From assembly GCA_027605045.1 (NCBI GenBank), contig JAQFWX010000148.1:1-64000 (forward strand): DNA of 64,000 bases, in the 5' to 3' direction. Positions 10,643 to 24,560 of the stretch are shown in pieces. The translations under genes were made by a program, and so were the position numbers. Below the pieces are notes generated by a model. The model saw only the letters and a list, made by a program, of their open reading frames with translations, was not told where the DNA came from and did no database searches. Within the stretch, counting starts at the first letter, position 1; each line of letters starts with the position of its first letter. This stretch comes from Phallus indusiatus. Lineage: Eukaryota; Basidiomycota; Agaricomycetes; Phallales; Phallaceae.

Positions 10643-12956
10643 AGTTTGAGCCTTATGTAAGCGTGGAAATCGGCCGAACTTCGTCAATCGGTCTCCGGAG
10701 TCCGAAGTCCGTTCGGTTACCGACTCCGGTCCATCCGGACGTTGGAATACTTTTCGACTCCAAAGGGCGATTTGAAGCTCGTCGATCTTGAAGTTGAATC
10801 TCCCAACGGTCTCCAATATTTTTCTTTCTTTCGGCGGTGCGCGTCATTTGTACTATGGACAGCCTATCTTGGCTCCGCCTGAAGGTGCCAAACCGCCAGC
10901 CAGGTTGACCAGATCGTTCAGATGCCCGGAGTCTCCTCGAAGCTTAGTTTGACTTCCGTAGTCTTATATTTGCTGCTGATTCGAGTTGGTATCTACGCCC
11001 CCGAATCATAGGAACAACTCTTAATCATCTGACCCAAGCTATATTGGTTTACGATCACCTGCTTTTACAGTAATGACAAAATTGAATATATCTGGCCATA
11101 AGACTTCAAATTAAACTTGACAGCTTATTCATTCTCTGCAAAACGCCGCGCATCTATTTATATTTTTGAAGGTGAGCTGACATGCTGGAAAGTTAAGGTT
11201 GATGGGCTGACTTACTTGAATAATTACTATTAGATCGTCTCGAAAGCCGTTCCTGGACTTTTCGACAAGATTAATCGGGCCTTTGGGGTCTTGAAAGCTC
11301 TGTAGGTTCTCTCTTTTCTAGGGAGTTTCCTGTCTGATGGCCATTCAAGGTGAGTTACTACATTATGTTCATATATTTAGATATCGAGACAAGTCTCATA
11401 GCCACTCGTTTCCATGCTCCCGTTTCCATGCCATGGCTGCTAGTTCTACTCGCAGTTGCTGTGTCTGTCCTTTCCATATCTAAATTCGATTATCTTGGGG
11501 GAATTTGCAAATCTGGGTGACGAATCGTGAGAGCTCACTTGGATAGCATCTTTAGGTCAGTCAAACCGGTGTATTTATGTACGTATCTATCCCAGATCAC
11601 CATAATACGGGTGCTGTTCGCGTCGAAACTTTCAGGGCCGGAGTTATATCTATTCCTCTTACATCTAAATCCGGATAAACAACTACCTGTGTTAATGGCT
11701 CGACTTCTACCAGATCTTATTACATTTATTCGGAGACACAGTTGGCCGATATCACTGCATCCGACGAATTCTCAAAACACAGCCCTCGCCACACATCTCC
11801 AACAATAGATAAATGCACATTAAATGCAGGTTCTATCGCACCGCACGAAGAATTCACCTCCTTTACCGCACATTAGCAAATTCCTTCGCATCGTACAGCG
11901 AATTCTACCTAAATAATGACAATCACCTTTAATATCACAAGAAGATGGTGTAACCTCGAGCAAAACACGACACCGAGACTCGGAATACAACTGAGTTCAA
12001 CCCTCATCAACGCTCACACCTTTTGGGACAATGAACATTCCACACGAACCGACCCCGAAAGATGGGCTTGCAATGGGCGTCGTTCTCCAAGTTAATTTCA
12101 TCACCACGTCCATTCATGATTCATCTACATTCCATACCTGTGATTCACCTCAAAAAGAAGGTTTCTTTCTCCCAGTGTTTTTTTCTCAGTTATCACACCC
12201 AAATTTAGTCCAAGGTTTTCATTTTACAGCCAGCCAAGTGAGAAACTCCCCCCGGTCAAATATATATATAAGGTTTAAATCGGTATTGCCAAAACAAGCC
12301 AAACCACCCCACGGCCCGCTCCCGCTCCAATTACGACTCCATCTTTTATTGATGAACAACTGTCATTCCACGTGCATATGGTGTATTGACTATTTGGCAG
12401 CTAAACGAACCACGTTCGTTGCGCTGCAGATGAAAATCAAACGTGCATTATTGCGTTGATGTAACCCGGAAGAGGAGAAGGGGATACGGGTTTATGTATA
12501 TCATCAATAGTGGCGCAGCTTGGCGAGGGCTGTTGCAATCAGACAGACTTGTCTTTAAGAGTTTGCACGTGCTTGATTGACGACGTCAACTATGCCATTG
12601 GCTGCCAGTGAACGACACATCGAGCTGTAATAGTAGGCTGACGATGTACGCAAGCCCGGGGGAGAAATTCAGTTTTACATTTCTTCAATCGGGACGTCAA
12701 CATGGTCAATTTGTCATTTCATGGAGAGAAGAGCTTGGATAAAGATATACTGGAAATCATATACAATTGCAGGATATAACACAAGTCAAATTTAGCAACA
12801 TTTTTCCCAAAGCTTTTTTTTTTCACCACATAATAGCCTGAAAAAAAAAATAGAACATTTACTAAACACTGACTTACGAATATTGAATGTATACGACAAG
12901 TTTATGACAAAGATACTAGGGAAGAGAGAGAAACAGGAAGAAGAAAATTATCGTGA
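10643..12956. other. Intergenic, 2.3 kb without supported gene
   Basis: Lies between the NDUFAF8-like start and the phosphate transporter stop (both minus strand). Plus-strand frames at 11527-11808 and 12031-12459 lack domains and splice continuity. Much of the stretch is AT-rich, and poly-T/poly-A runs at 12820-12850 fit the transporter's 3' flank. Confidence 0.45.
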
Positions 12957-15434
12957 TTAACGTATGCGGTTTGCAGCATAAGCTTCGCGCAATTCTTGTG
13001 CATCGATTTCATCTGCATCACGGCCCTTGACTTCTGGTAGAAGGAGAGAGATGACAGCGCCGACCATTGAGCAGGCGAAGAAGACTAGACAAAGTATATG
13101 AGAACCGATGTCACTACGTGAATGATTAAATGAGAGACACGTACTCCATAGGACATTGTTGATTCCGATATGACTGGAAAGGGTATTGAAACCGAGGGAT
13201 GAAATAATGGCACCAGCTTTACCACAAGCGGCACTCATACCGTGAGCAGAGGCACGGAATCGAGTCGGGAATACTTCAGCGGGGTACAAGAATGTAGTGC
13301 TTTTCGGGAAATTATTACAAGACAACGAAATGATGCAAAGAAGAGGACGTACGCATTAGCACCGAAGTTGAAGAAGAACTGCGTAGAATTTCAGAACTCA
13401 GTGAAAGTCAAGTATGATCAAACGGGAGATTACAAACCTGTAAGAGAGCAAAGTTGACGACAAACCCTGCCGTAGAAATGTGTCCGAATTTTCCAGCCAA
13501 AATAGCGACTACAAACGAAAAAGACGAGCACGATGAGAGCTTGTAAAAACAAATAAGAAACAACAGCGGACTTACGGAAAAGCCCGGAGAGCAAGAATCC
13601 TTGAATTTGGATCCATTTACGTCCAAGGTATTCAACAGTCAAAACGGTAACATAGTATCCTATTTTAGGAGAGAAGGTTCAGGTCAGTTCCGCGTGTCGG
13701 CAGACTTCGGAAAAAATTTGATGTGCAAGATCCCCGGTTGAAGAAAATGGAAAAAGGGAAGAATCTGACATACCTGGAACGAATCCAAGAGCTGTAATGA
13801 TCAAATTGCCTACAGCGGTTTCCCACATTATGTGCCAAGCGGTTCCTTTTCCACCGAAACCGATTTGTTCCAAAACCGCGGACTAAAAGATATGAAGGTC
13901 GGGGATCATTCTCTCTCCTAACTGAATTTGAAATGCTAACCTGGTTCAAGTTAATACCGTAGAAAGCAATATCTAGGAAGAACCAGCAGGAGCATGTCGC
14001 GAAAAGGATCTTCGCGTGACGCCATTCGGAGAAGTAGGAAATGAACTCTACAGAAAAATGCAAGTTTTGTTATTACGAGGAACGCGTCAGGATGTGAAAT
14101 GGATTGCACCTAAAATATGTTGTTTCTTTTCGGCTGCCATTCGACTGACAGGTTTGCGAACTTGCTTCTCAGAGCCTGGCAAGAGGGGACTTGAGCTTTT
14201 TTTCTGGCATAATTATTTAGCCACTTACTCTTTTGAGACGAATCGTCTTTCTTCAAGTTGTCGTCCATGGTAGTTTCTTCCGATTCTAATCCATCAGCGA
14301 TTCGACGAGCTTTGATGTAACGTTTAGATTCGGGGAGGGTCAAACGGAAGTACAATGTTCCAAAAGCGGGAATGAGAGAAAGACCGACGATAATTCTCCA
14401 TACTTTTTGTGGGAAATTATTTCAGTCAGTCGAAGTGACAATGCAAACAGTGGATTCACTCACTTCCGTCCGCGCGACTGACTTTGCCTTCATCGTTAAT
14501 GACGTGCTTATATGCCCTAACGACAATCATGGTGACTAAACTACCAATTAGAGAACCCCAACCCTGAAAAAAGACATGACATTAATTTTGAAAGATAAAA
14601 TTGGGACTGGAACTTGCCTGGTTCGCAAAGACGTATGCGAGCATCACACCACGCTTCCTGATACTGACACGATCGGAGGAGACCGAGGCCGACAAAGGGT
14701 AATCGGCCCCGACACCGATGCCAAGAACTATCCGCCACACGACTTCCAAAGGGATGAAATTAGATGGGAATTGTGGTCGCGCGAGCAGAAATACTGGAAC
14801 TCACATAGCCAAACGAGGACGCTGTTGGGATGACCGGCACGGATTAATGGGCCAGTTGGAGCTGCCATGGATAGAATAGTGGCGAAAATAATGATCATGA
14901 GTTCTTTGCCGTAGATGGCTTTTCGACCACTAAGAAAATCATAACGTTTAGAAAGGGGATTTTTTATGTTTGAGGGCTCGGGATGATGAAACTTACAGAG
15001 CATCGGCTAAGTAACCGAAAGAGAATTGACCAATGACACTGCCTATGTTGGCTGATGCATTGACCAGACCATGCAAACCAGTCGGAAGGGATTTTCCTCC
15101 GTACAGGACGAATTGAAGCATGACAGTAACTTGCTGGAATAAAGTTGAGGAGTGGCCCGATAAAGGGTCGAAGAGATGGGACGTACGTTGATAATGAACA
15201 GATCATAGGCGTCGAGGAAGAAACCAACCTAGGAAGAGAAAAAAGAGAGGTTTTAGACAGAAGCAGACGGGAGAAAGAATAGTGTGCCATACACCACTGA
15301 TCATCAGCAACTTGACCTCGGTCCATGTCAAGTAGAATGGGGGGCGGTCCCCGGTGTCTCGCTCGAATGCTTCAAGACCACCTCTAACATCGCCAGAGTC
15401 GGCATCCACGTATCTGTCGGGTTCGCCAGACATG
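12957..15434 (-). CDS. PHO84: Pho84-type inorganic phosphate:H+ symporter (MFS)
   Basis: Major facilitator transporter of the PHS family for high-affinity phosphate uptake at the plasma membrane. The start at 15434 gives [16 protein letters not shown]. The protein is spread over about ten exons. Hallmarks: [16 protein letters not shown] then [19 protein letters not shown] (helix 1), the A-loop region ending [17 protein letters not shown] with [35 protein letters not shown] (helices 4-5; about 14610-14690), a hydrophilic central loop (14110-14355), and the second half with [20 protein letters not shown] (13200-13290). The C-terminal [17 protein letters not shown] precedes stop TAA 12957-12959. 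All 12 helices appear to be represented. A TATA box lies upstream. In fungi this class is induced by phosphate starvation; that is known for the family and not shown here. Confidence 0.92.
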
Positions 15435-15497
15435 ATTTGGGGAAGAGGAGAAGAGGGAGAGAGTGGGAGATGATGCGAAGAAGAGGAGCGGGGGGCC

Positions 15498-15504
15498 TTA
15501 TATA
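15498..15504 (-). promoter_or_regulatory. TATA box of the phosphate transporter
   Basis: TATATAA on the minus strand within a TTTTTATATAAGG context, about 64 nt upstream of the transporter start at 15434. The distance suits a short 5' UTR. Function inferred from sequence and position only. Confidence 0.55.
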
Positions 15505-18500
15505 AAAAGGCGGTCAGAATGGGAGAACCCAATCGCTGATAATTATTATGTAGGAATTACCCAAATATGTATTAGCGTCTAATATCTATTTAGTGTGTGT
15601 GTGAGTTCCATCTAATAACAAAGTCGACAGCAACATGCACACCTCGCACAGCGACAGATTTCCTTTCCTGCCAGAAACCGTGACGCACTATGTGTGACGT
15701 CGACATCATTGGATCCGTTCCAACGAACGTGCACCGCTGTCTTCCAATCGGCACCGTTTCTTCCTTGCCGAGTGTCGGCTCCCACGGCGGGTGCTCTGCA
15801 AGCTTCTCTGCTCCGTCTCTCGTTTCCGTTCTCGTGGCTATTCTCAGTCCTGTCAATCACCCAACACACGCAGTCCGTGCCTATGACTCATCATTCATCA
15901 TCACAGCGACAAACAGCATCTCCCCTTCGATGATTAGCCGCGATGCTTTCTCGGAACATTCAGCGTTTGATTTTATTTCCTTCCCTTCAAGAAACAGCGA
16001 CTCCGCCTGGCAATGAACCTGCTCCGACTCTCGACCCTTCACTGTGGCTTCAATAGTCACATTATTACATATATCCATCCGATTGCTAATGACATGCTCT
16101 TTTTTTTCCCCAGTGGAGCGTTGCATACCCTTCAACCCTCTAGACTCTGTTTATTCAAGCCAAGTGAGATGCCGCTTTTGGTCCTAAAAATGGGTGGCAC
16201 TCCCGAGGGTCTCAAGATCTCAGCCCCTATCTTTTCATTGTACGGCTGCGTATTCTTCATCCCACCCTCTTGTGACTTGTAAAAAACGTATTTGGTTCTC
16301 AGTGGCAAAGGGACGCCAAAACTATTTTAATCCATATACACATCATTGGGAATGATAGGCTATTCAGGCACACGAATTGCGACCAAGCGCAATTCGGTGA
16401 CTACTGTCGAGCATACAATTTGTGTGAATTCTTTCTGGTAAGGGTTCCGGGGGGAAAGCCTGTTAGGAAGTTTGCGCCGGTCAGCCTCTAGCGCACTATC
16501 ATCAAATCTTCGGGGGTACACGCGAACCTGAAAGAAGATGACAATGTACTTTGTATATGACCATGTGCTCAACCTTGATATCGATCATTTAATTGAGCCA
16601 GCAGCACTATCGTCCTGTGCTTACCGCTTCATCCCTCCGAGTTCGAAGAATTCGGAACAGAAATTTTTTAGCATGGCCGCTCTCCCTTAGACTTCAAACT
16701 ATAACCAAAACTAAAATAGGTTTATTTTAGGTTGATTTTTTTTGGACCTGAATGGTCATCAAAAAACCTTGTCGGAGGAAATATCCATCAAGTTCGCATT
16801 ACACAACAGCATGGCTATAAGTTGCTACATATATCAAGATAAAATGATACAGTCCTTTTTAAGTGCCAATGCAACTTATAACTGCCTGACCCTGTTTAGG
16901 AACAACTTCAAAACGGATCTTTTTTTCATTTGATCAACTATGATTGAATTCAACAACACTTGATTCAACGTAAATGAATTCTAAATGACGTTACATACTG
17001 ACTAGATGAACCCATCATAGCATAAATGTCTAACAATGGTAAGCATTTTCAAATTAGCCTAGGCCCTAGTTTAAGCCGATTACTTTCCATTACGAGATAA
17101 GTTGCACTATGTGCTAGTGGGAGGGTCATACATGTCCTGTTAGGCAGTATTTTTTTGTGCAAGTTGGAGGCATATGTAGCCTCTGAACAAGGCAAATGTC
17201 GTGTGTCGATACAAACGATTAACCCAATCGCCGGAGAGCATGAATTTTCTCGCTGTTCAAAAATGGTGATATACGACTCTTGAAAGAATATCACTGCGGA
17301 TCCACATTTGCAGTTGCTCTATGAAAAATAAAATCCGGTACCGTGAGAATCAAAGGAACATAAATGTATCTATGCCTTCAATCTTTTCGATGAACTGCAT
17401 ATCATATATGCGGCGCGCAGGGTCGCAGGGTTTCAATTTTTGCGCTTCAGGATTGTGTTTCCTTTTCCTACAGAAGATTGCGCCGTTCCCCGGTGGTTTT
17501 AATTCTCTTACATTGCATATAAATGTACAGCCCAAGTTGCGCCACCGCAGAACAGTGTAAACTGCCGAGTGCATTGAGACATATTAATTAAGGTTCCATT
17601 TAGGTAAACAAACCCCCGGACAGCAGGCTTTGTCCTGCTTTGTCTAAGAGCCAACTAAAATGCAGGACTCTTTTCTCCGTACGTATACAAATGTCAGATC
17701 ACGTATTAGTTACAAAAATAGCGCCTGACATGAGCATCTGAAAGAGTGCACCGCATATGTACTTGGCAGTTCTCTTAGCCCGGGTAGCTTCCACATAGCC
17801 TATGCAATCAACGGCGGTTGCCTTACTGTCACTCAAGATCTTCCAATAGAATTAGCCAACGTTTTTCTAAAGAAGCCAATCTGAGAACGAGTGTCCCACC
17901 AAGGCTTAAGCTTCCTTCAATGACATACATAAACCCAAATACTTGATGAATTCCTCTCTCACTGATTTTCCGCAGCTTCGGGAACTTCAGAATGCAAATT
18001 CGATTCGGATTTACGTGTGTATATGTCTTGGATCATCGGGGATAATAAAAATCAGCCATGAATAGATTTTGACATGATGTAACTATGTCATTAGTAATGG
18101 AAGACGAAAGCATCCATATTATAATACGCTCCGTTGTAACGACCACTGCATTATGTATGTAAACTATTTGAGCAACTGCTGAGTGATATTTTTTTTTTTG
18201 CGAAAAACGGAATCGACGGGGTAAACCGATTCAAGGCTGTTTCTTTGAGCCCTTCAGATTTCAAGAAATTCCGTGAAACGGTGAAACTTGTAGCACCTCC
18301 AGATCCGAGAGCTGGCGACTGAACAAACAAACAAGGTCGAAATAAAGTGAAAGCCAAGCTGTAAACAAGAAAAGAGCCAGGTTGCGATTGCTTTGCTGTG
18401 TGATGCATATCTGAAGAACTTGACTTTGTTAGAGATGTTTCATGTTCTCGCGGTCAAGCCACAGCCGTCTCCATGCCTCTTAAAGAAAAATGACTGAATT

Positions 18501-18580
18501 TCATTGATATTGCTAATATATATTTATATTTAGATATCCTCGTCACCACTCTTTTCCAGTCCGTGTCAAAGATTCAGATA
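15505..18580. other. Intergenic, 3 kb, transporter promoter side and no supported gene
   Basis: 15590-16280 is pyrimidine-rich on the plus strand and probably includes the phosphate transporter promoter. One CACGTT core (minus strand, about 15726-15733) resembles a Pho4-type E-box, but a single 6-mer is weak evidence. Open frames at 15590-16135 and 17321-17574 exist on both strands without domains. A 6-bp hairpin (AGCAGG/CCTGCT) lies near 17620. The remainder is AT-rich. Confidence 0.4.
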
Positions 18581-21500
18581 TCAAAACAAATCAACAACTT
18601 CTCTGACAGGCGAAATAACAGCCACAACTTTGGACTCAAACCCAAAGATATCACCTCCTTTGAATGCTACAAGATCCTCTCCAGCGCTACCACTGGAGCT
18701 CGAACTGGCTTGGATACCGAGGAGTTTCTCCAGATTCGTGCTCACGAGCGCAAGAGCTTCCGTCTTGGAAAGACTAGGAGTTTCAAGCGCAATCTAAAGG
18801 TGAGGCAAGTTATGTCAGAATTCAAGAATCAGAAGCAGTGGCATATATGTATTAATCACATACCCAGGATATGTCGAATCGTGCATTTCGAGCCTCCCAG
18901 CCTTCAAGAATGGCAAGACCGACAATAACACCGTGGTTTCTCAATACAGCAATCGCGTTATCGGACGACAACGGGGGTCCAGGTAAACTATCAAGAAGAA
19001 TAATAAAATTCAGGTTTCGTACATCACCCAGATATAAAGAAACGAAAAGAAACGCACAGTCGTCGTTGTTGCCATGTATAAGGGAAAGGACGGGCCGGAT
19101 TCAAAATAACACCAATACCAGCTTCACCAAGTTCGGCAGCGACGAGATGTGCTTCCGCGCCGCCAACTATCGTAACCTTCAGCTTCGTCTGATGAACCTC
19201 TTCAATTTCAGCTTTCAGCTTGATTATTGATGAAATTATGTCGGCGCTCTCTGCATGGACTGCGAGAGTCGTTTGGCCCTGATAATCGCCAAAATGTTAA
19301 CGTTAAAAAAATCTAACAACAAATCATTTGACCCAGGTACCTTGACAATACTCTCAAAAGCTTCCTTGAGGTCTCCATTACCAGATAGACGTAATTGTCT
19401 CCTAAGGACACTTATTTGCGTGCTAACACTAGCAGAGTTCCAAGCGTCATGTGTGATTCTAACATGGAACGCAGTCTTTTCTTGTAAAATGGCACCCTGT
19501 GAAAGACGATTTCAAAAATAAAATCATGACACGATATATCGTAATCACCAACCTTGTCGAGCTTTTTCTCAGCACCAGTGGAGATATACGCTCCAAATCC
19601 AATGAAAACTGAACTTGAGCTTGGAAGTGCAACGGCACGGGTTACACCAGCACGGTGCGCATGCCTTGAAATCCAATTAGAACAAAGCAAGACAAGCTGA
19701 CAAATATTCACTTACAAGGCGTTCCTCGTGGAATAAACCAATCCGTCTACGGCCTGAATAACTAATCCATCTCCACCAGCAATAGATGGAATATCTCCCC
19801 TTAAAGGATCGGGAATGGATCCATCCTGGGTAGACGATTCAGCAGCAATCTCGCTCATTCCGAGATCTGAGCCAAAAGTAATCAAGGAAGGAGCGAGAAC
19901 ACCACCTTCGAGGTCCACGATCTCGTAAGAAGACGAAGATTGCATTTCACGAGTGAGACATTCAGCGCGTGAACCCGCACAAGAAATTTCGCCACTCTCA
20001 ACGACAATTACCGAGTTAGTATGATTATAATCTTTTTGGACAAAACCGGTGATTGCAGCATCCTTGTAAAACACACTATTCACGTTCTCAAAAACGACAT
20101 TTTTGGCTTTTTTAGCGGGTGTCAACGGTGGTAGTCCTTCATATTTAAGAACAGTTTCTCTCTCTTCATCGAAATTGGGAGTTACGGGAACGATTTGGCT
20201 AGATGCGGGTTTTGTGTTAACATGTGGATTCTCAAGCTGGGCGATACCGTCGATATAGACCTGTTTGGGGGTTGCGCCAAGAGATAAAGGATGACTATCC
20301 CAGATTACAACGTCTGAATGATAAATGAAGAGTTAAAAGGGGATCATCAGATCTAATCCAAACATACCAGCATCGTAACCTTACAATAATGATCAGAATT
20401 CGTTGTCATTTATCACAGAAAAAAAACATACCAGGTCTCAAGTATCCGATTCTATGATCAAGACCCAATACACCCGCAGGAGTTGTAGTGACACTAGCAA
20501 GGGCCAAATTCGCAGGGAGTCCATAGTGATACGTTTGCTGGGCATCAAACAGGAGATGACGAGAGTTCATCACTAAACGCGAAATCATGTTCAGAAATAA
20601 ACCTCAAAGGTCAAAAACTAAAGCATATAACGTACCCGGATGGTCACTCTGTTATACAGGGTTTAAAACGAAGTTATTAAAGACAAGTTATTTTGTAACC
20701 TCACCTTCACGACAACCCGAATGCCGTTATCAGCCAGGACACGAGGAGCAAATTCGGAACCACGAAATGCTTCTCTTTTATATCTAATCAGAGTACATAA
20801 ATACCCTGCTAAGTCCGCGAATAAGAAATCCTGGAATACCTTCCGTTGACCGCAAAAAGGGCAACAGCGGGTGCACCACCCCATGTATGCTTAAGCAAAT
20901 CAGGTACGAGATACGTTTCGTGTGCATGATGGAACGCAGCAATTGGGAATTTAAATTCATTCGTAAGCTATTTGGAGAGTTTTGAGACAAGTGACAAGCA
21001 GGGATAGTATCTCACTTACTCTCACGATTCCATCCAAATCGACGGCTTCGTAGCAATGATTGTGAATCTACAAATCTTAATGAGAAAACTCAAATATTAT
21101 CCGTGTTTTTGTTCGTACTTTAACTTTTCCTCTTAGGACATCCGCCAGCGCTTCCCATTGTATATCTTCCGGAACTTCACCTTGGGAGTCCGTAAAGGCG
21201 GAGGAACCCCACTGCCGCTTCGCAACTGCAGCACAGAAGTTATCTTGTTTTTGAACAAGGGAACGAGCTTTGTCATAACTATTTACGCGTAAAACAGGTG
21301 CAAAGTCCGATGCTCGATACAGAACTTACGCTTGTCGGAATCCCCAGATAGTATCCATTCGAGTGCCACTGTGAACCCGACCTAATAAGAGTATAAATAT
21401 GATTTCTGACAAGTTAGGAAAAGTGCGCCAACGTACTCGGATTCTCCCCACAAGCTTGTCTATTAGGCATTCATCATCCGTTCAGACCTATAACGCAAGA

Positions 21501-22390
21501 AGAATATGGCTTACTTCAACTGCCTCCATCCAGTGGAGTTGGGTGAACCTTGAACTTCAATGAGTAATGAGCTAGTGGAGCGTTCACGAGTCGGGCGAAG
21601 TTTGATGGGGAATGCCTGACCACCAATGGCGTTCGCACTGCCGGGGAGAACGTTGACTGAAGTGACGCCTCCGGAAACAGTTAGCTTGTAGGCGTCGTCA
21701 TGCGTGTTCAAACCATCGATAGAGCGAAGCCAGGGCATGGCAATAGCTTTGACGGAGTTGGTATCACCGGAACCAGAAAGGGACGGAGAAGAATCGACAC
21801 CAAGATGTGAATGAAGATCGACCAGGCTGGTGACGGTGCTCAAGGATGAGAAACTAGCTCGTGAAGGTTGAGAACGGGACCTACCCAGGAGTGACATAGC
21901 TCCCATTTGCATCGACGACAACCACATCTGTGGCGATCTTCTTCTCTATCTCTTCGTCCGACAGTCGACCACCGACCCATTGTATGATACCGGTGTTGAG
22001 GAATATATCTCCCGTTACAAACTGACGTCCTTCGTCTTCGCCAGTCCACAAAGTCGCGTTGCGAATTAGGACAGGCTGGGTGCCCTTCTCGAATCTGTCA
22101 GACTCAGTGCGACTGTAGAATTCGGGAGGAACACCGGGTGTGGATTGGAACTCTGCACATCGAGCGAGGAGATTTTGGACGTGGTTGGGTGACGGAACGG
22201 TTACGGACGATGATTCCGAAGATGATAATACATCTGTGAGTAGGGACGATGAGAAGAGCAGGGAAAGAGTGGATAAGGCGAGCAATGCCACAAATCTCCC
22301 CCGGAATCGTCGAGCCTTGCGATTACGCATGCATTTGTCGACGCCGGCGGGTGGAGGGAGAGCGAGCTCCTTCTGCATTGATGTATCCAT
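18581..22390 (-). CDS. Membrane-anchored tandem amidohydrolase (imidazolonepropionase/CE9-like)
   Basis: Large metal-dependent hydrolase of about 900 residues in many exons. The start at 22390 gives a basic cytoplasmic segment, then one hydrophobic anchor (FVALLALSTLSLLFSSSLL, residues about 30-48), implying a type II membrane protein. The first half is a canonical amidohydrolase barrel: entry LIRNATLWTGEDEG, metal motif GLVDLHSHLGVD, then HNHCYEAVD, AAFHHAHETYLV and the catalytic-Asp strand VVVKSDHPVM, with YLRPGYDADVVIWD closing the beta-sandwich. The second half repeats the fold (VDLEGGVLAPSLITFGSDLG, LAVHAESADIISSI, IVGGAEAHLVAAELGEAG, STNLEKLLGIQ), but the HxH position reads FGS. Stop TGA is at 18581-18583. 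The substrate is unknown. Fungal homologues are often labelled carbohydrate esterase 9, which this sequence alone does not prove. Confidence 0.85.
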
Positions 22391-22743
22391 TCGGTAATCC
22401 TTTCGACACGGACCAAAGCTCTACCAAAGCTCGAAAAGACGTGACTTGTTCCAAAATATCAAGTCAAGTGAGAAGAAAAGAGACAAATTGTTGGAGATTT
22501 TTGCGCCATATAGCGACCATTTATTTCGGTCAATTTTTGCAAGTTTCGGCCCGACCGTGTGAACCCACGTGATCAACCGAGCTCTCATTGGACGGTCTTA
22601 TCTTTGCTTTGAAGTGGTCTAGCTCACACCAAGTATCGGTCCCAGATCCAAAAGTCAAACTCAAAGAGCGCAGGTATACAAAGACATTTACTTAAAGAAT
22701 ATGTACATATACCTCTACAAAGTGAAATGTTCTTTTTTTCTTT
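22391..22743. other. Intergenic spacer
   Basis: Promoter side of the amidohydrolase gene and 3' flank of the MTA phosphorylase gene. Poly-T near 22735 fits 3' flanking sequence. No gene seen. Confidence 0.5.
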
Positions 22744-23919
22744 CTAGCTAAAATAATTGGGTAAAATATACGCAAGTTTCTTCCTTCCTTCTTCCGGTAC
22801 TTGTGCAGGATCGCGCATAAGCGCAAACTTCATGCAACCCTCCTCTTGAGAAAGGATACTGCCTTCTTTCACAACGCTATTCAGCTCTTCCAGGATATGT
22901 ACAGTCACAGCCCGAGATGTATCAGCGTTTGTCTTCAAAGTCTTGAAGACCTCCGCAGCTGTCACAGTTTCTTCGTTTTCTCTCCATGCATCGTAATCAG
23001 TGGCCGTCGCTATAAGAGCATAGCTGAAAAAGAGAGAGAGAAAGAAAAATCAGCCTCCATGATGATGATATCTCACGGGTGTTCATCTCACCTTATCTCG
23101 GCCTCGCGGGCCAGTTTGGCCTCCGGAAGGACGCTCATGTTGATAATATCCCCGCCCCATGCCCTGTACATCTTGCTTTCCGCTCTTGTAGAGAACTGAG
23201 GTCCCTCCATGCAGATCACTGTCTTGTCCGTATGCAACGTTACACCACGCTCAGCAGCTCCACACGCGACAAGGGCTTCTTTGACTCTACCAGCAAGCCA
23301 GGAGCACAGACTGACCGAGAACGGATCGCCAAACTGAGCATGAGCAACGACACCTACTTCTCGAGGATCAAAGAACGTGGTAGGGCCTCGCACGGTTTTC
23401 GTGCGATCGATGATCTGAGAGGGTAAAACGAAATCGCCAGGTTTGATCTCTTCACGAAGAGATCCAACTGCAGAAAAGGCTACGATGGATTTTACGCCGA
23501 GGTGTTTCAATGCGGCGATGTTTGCTCTGAATGGAACCGTTGAAGGTGAATGAATGTGTCCTACTCCATGTCTGGCGAGAAATGCGACATGAGTTCCCGA
23601 AGGAAGACGAGCGATCGTTATTGGCGAACTAGCAAAGCCCCATGGCTTTGATAAGATTAGTCAACCTCAGTGTATAACAAAATATTGTGAACATACTGTC
23701 TCAGGATTCACCGTCGTACTGAGAAATGAGTCTTTTTCAATGCTAGTTATCAAAGAAGATGATTGAATTGAAATATTTACACCAGTGAGAGGTTATCGAT
23801 ATTGTACAGCCCACTTCCTCCAATTACTCCAATTAATACTAGTACGTATTGAAGTTAAGAGACAAAAGCGGAAACGTCGAGATGGAATAGTGACCTTTGG
23901 GTATTGAAATCTCTTCCAT
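22744..23919 (-). CDS. MEU1: S-methyl-5'-thioadenosine phosphorylase
   Basis: Cleaves MTA with phosphate to adenine and 5-methylthioribose-1-phosphate in the methionine salvage pathway. The short first exon (ATG 23917-23919, EEISIPK) joins [19 protein letters not shown], the phosphate-binding glycine loop. Next come [19 protein letters not shown] and [20 protein letters not shown]; the HGxGHxxxP and NIxAL blocks separate MTAPs from purine nucleoside phosphorylases. Then [34 protein letters not shown] (base and ribose contacts) and [22 protein letters not shown]. Stop TAG is at 22744-22746. The first intron starts GTCACT, a weak but GT-type donor. Length matches the family (about 300-350 residues), and the protein should be cytosolic or nuclear. 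Confidence 0.92.
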
Positions 23920-24560
23920 TGCTTTAGCCGCGCTTGCTATGCGGTGCCAGACCAGGGTAATCACGAAAGGCGATAAATTTTTATCACTTATGTAACGGCT
24001 GAGGTAATTGTATAGAACCAATATCATTGTCGAACACGCATATTCAAATGTGAAGGTATTTATTAACATTACTACTAACTTGGCAAAGAAAAATACGGAT
24101 CCAACCTATCCAGGAATCTAAATCAATGGGTATTACATGGTATATGCATATGCATGTATTATAAGGGGAATAAACGAAGAAGGCATAATGTCATAAAGTC
24201 ACGGAGAGCAAACGAGTAGTGATAATTACGACACAAAAAAGGAAAGGTACAAGAAGAGGACAAGAATCCCTCCTAATTGAGTCGCATGAGAACGAAATCT
24301 GAGTCAAGCTAAAAAGAACAAGAACGAAATGCAGCGCAAGCACAACAGTTGAAGAAGCAAAAGTGAAGAATAAAATGTTCAATAAAATATGCAAGAGGCC
24401 AGAGGAAACTGGAATCATGAGAGAGCAAAACCAAAGTGTTCAACAACAAAATATGGACGTGCATCGCGAAAGCAAGATGAATGAATAAGTATGATGTCGG
24501 CAATAATAACAATGAGTAAATGGGATAATTCCTGCGCGAATTGCGGTGCCGAAAAAATAA
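23920..24560. other. Intergenic spacer
   Basis: MTA phosphorylase promoter and 3' UTR of the Rua1-like gene. The minus-strand frames here are hydrophobic, low-information translations of AT-rich DNA. Confidence 0.45.

Noticed and set aside
12031..12459. 142-codon plus-strand frame between the NDUFAF8-like and phosphate transporter genes
   Set aside because: Composition looks random, no domain and no splice continuity.
15590..16135. Overlapping open frames on both strands upstream of the phosphate transporter
   Set aside because: They lie in the promoter side of the transporter with no domain; a CT-rich sequence with few stops explains them.
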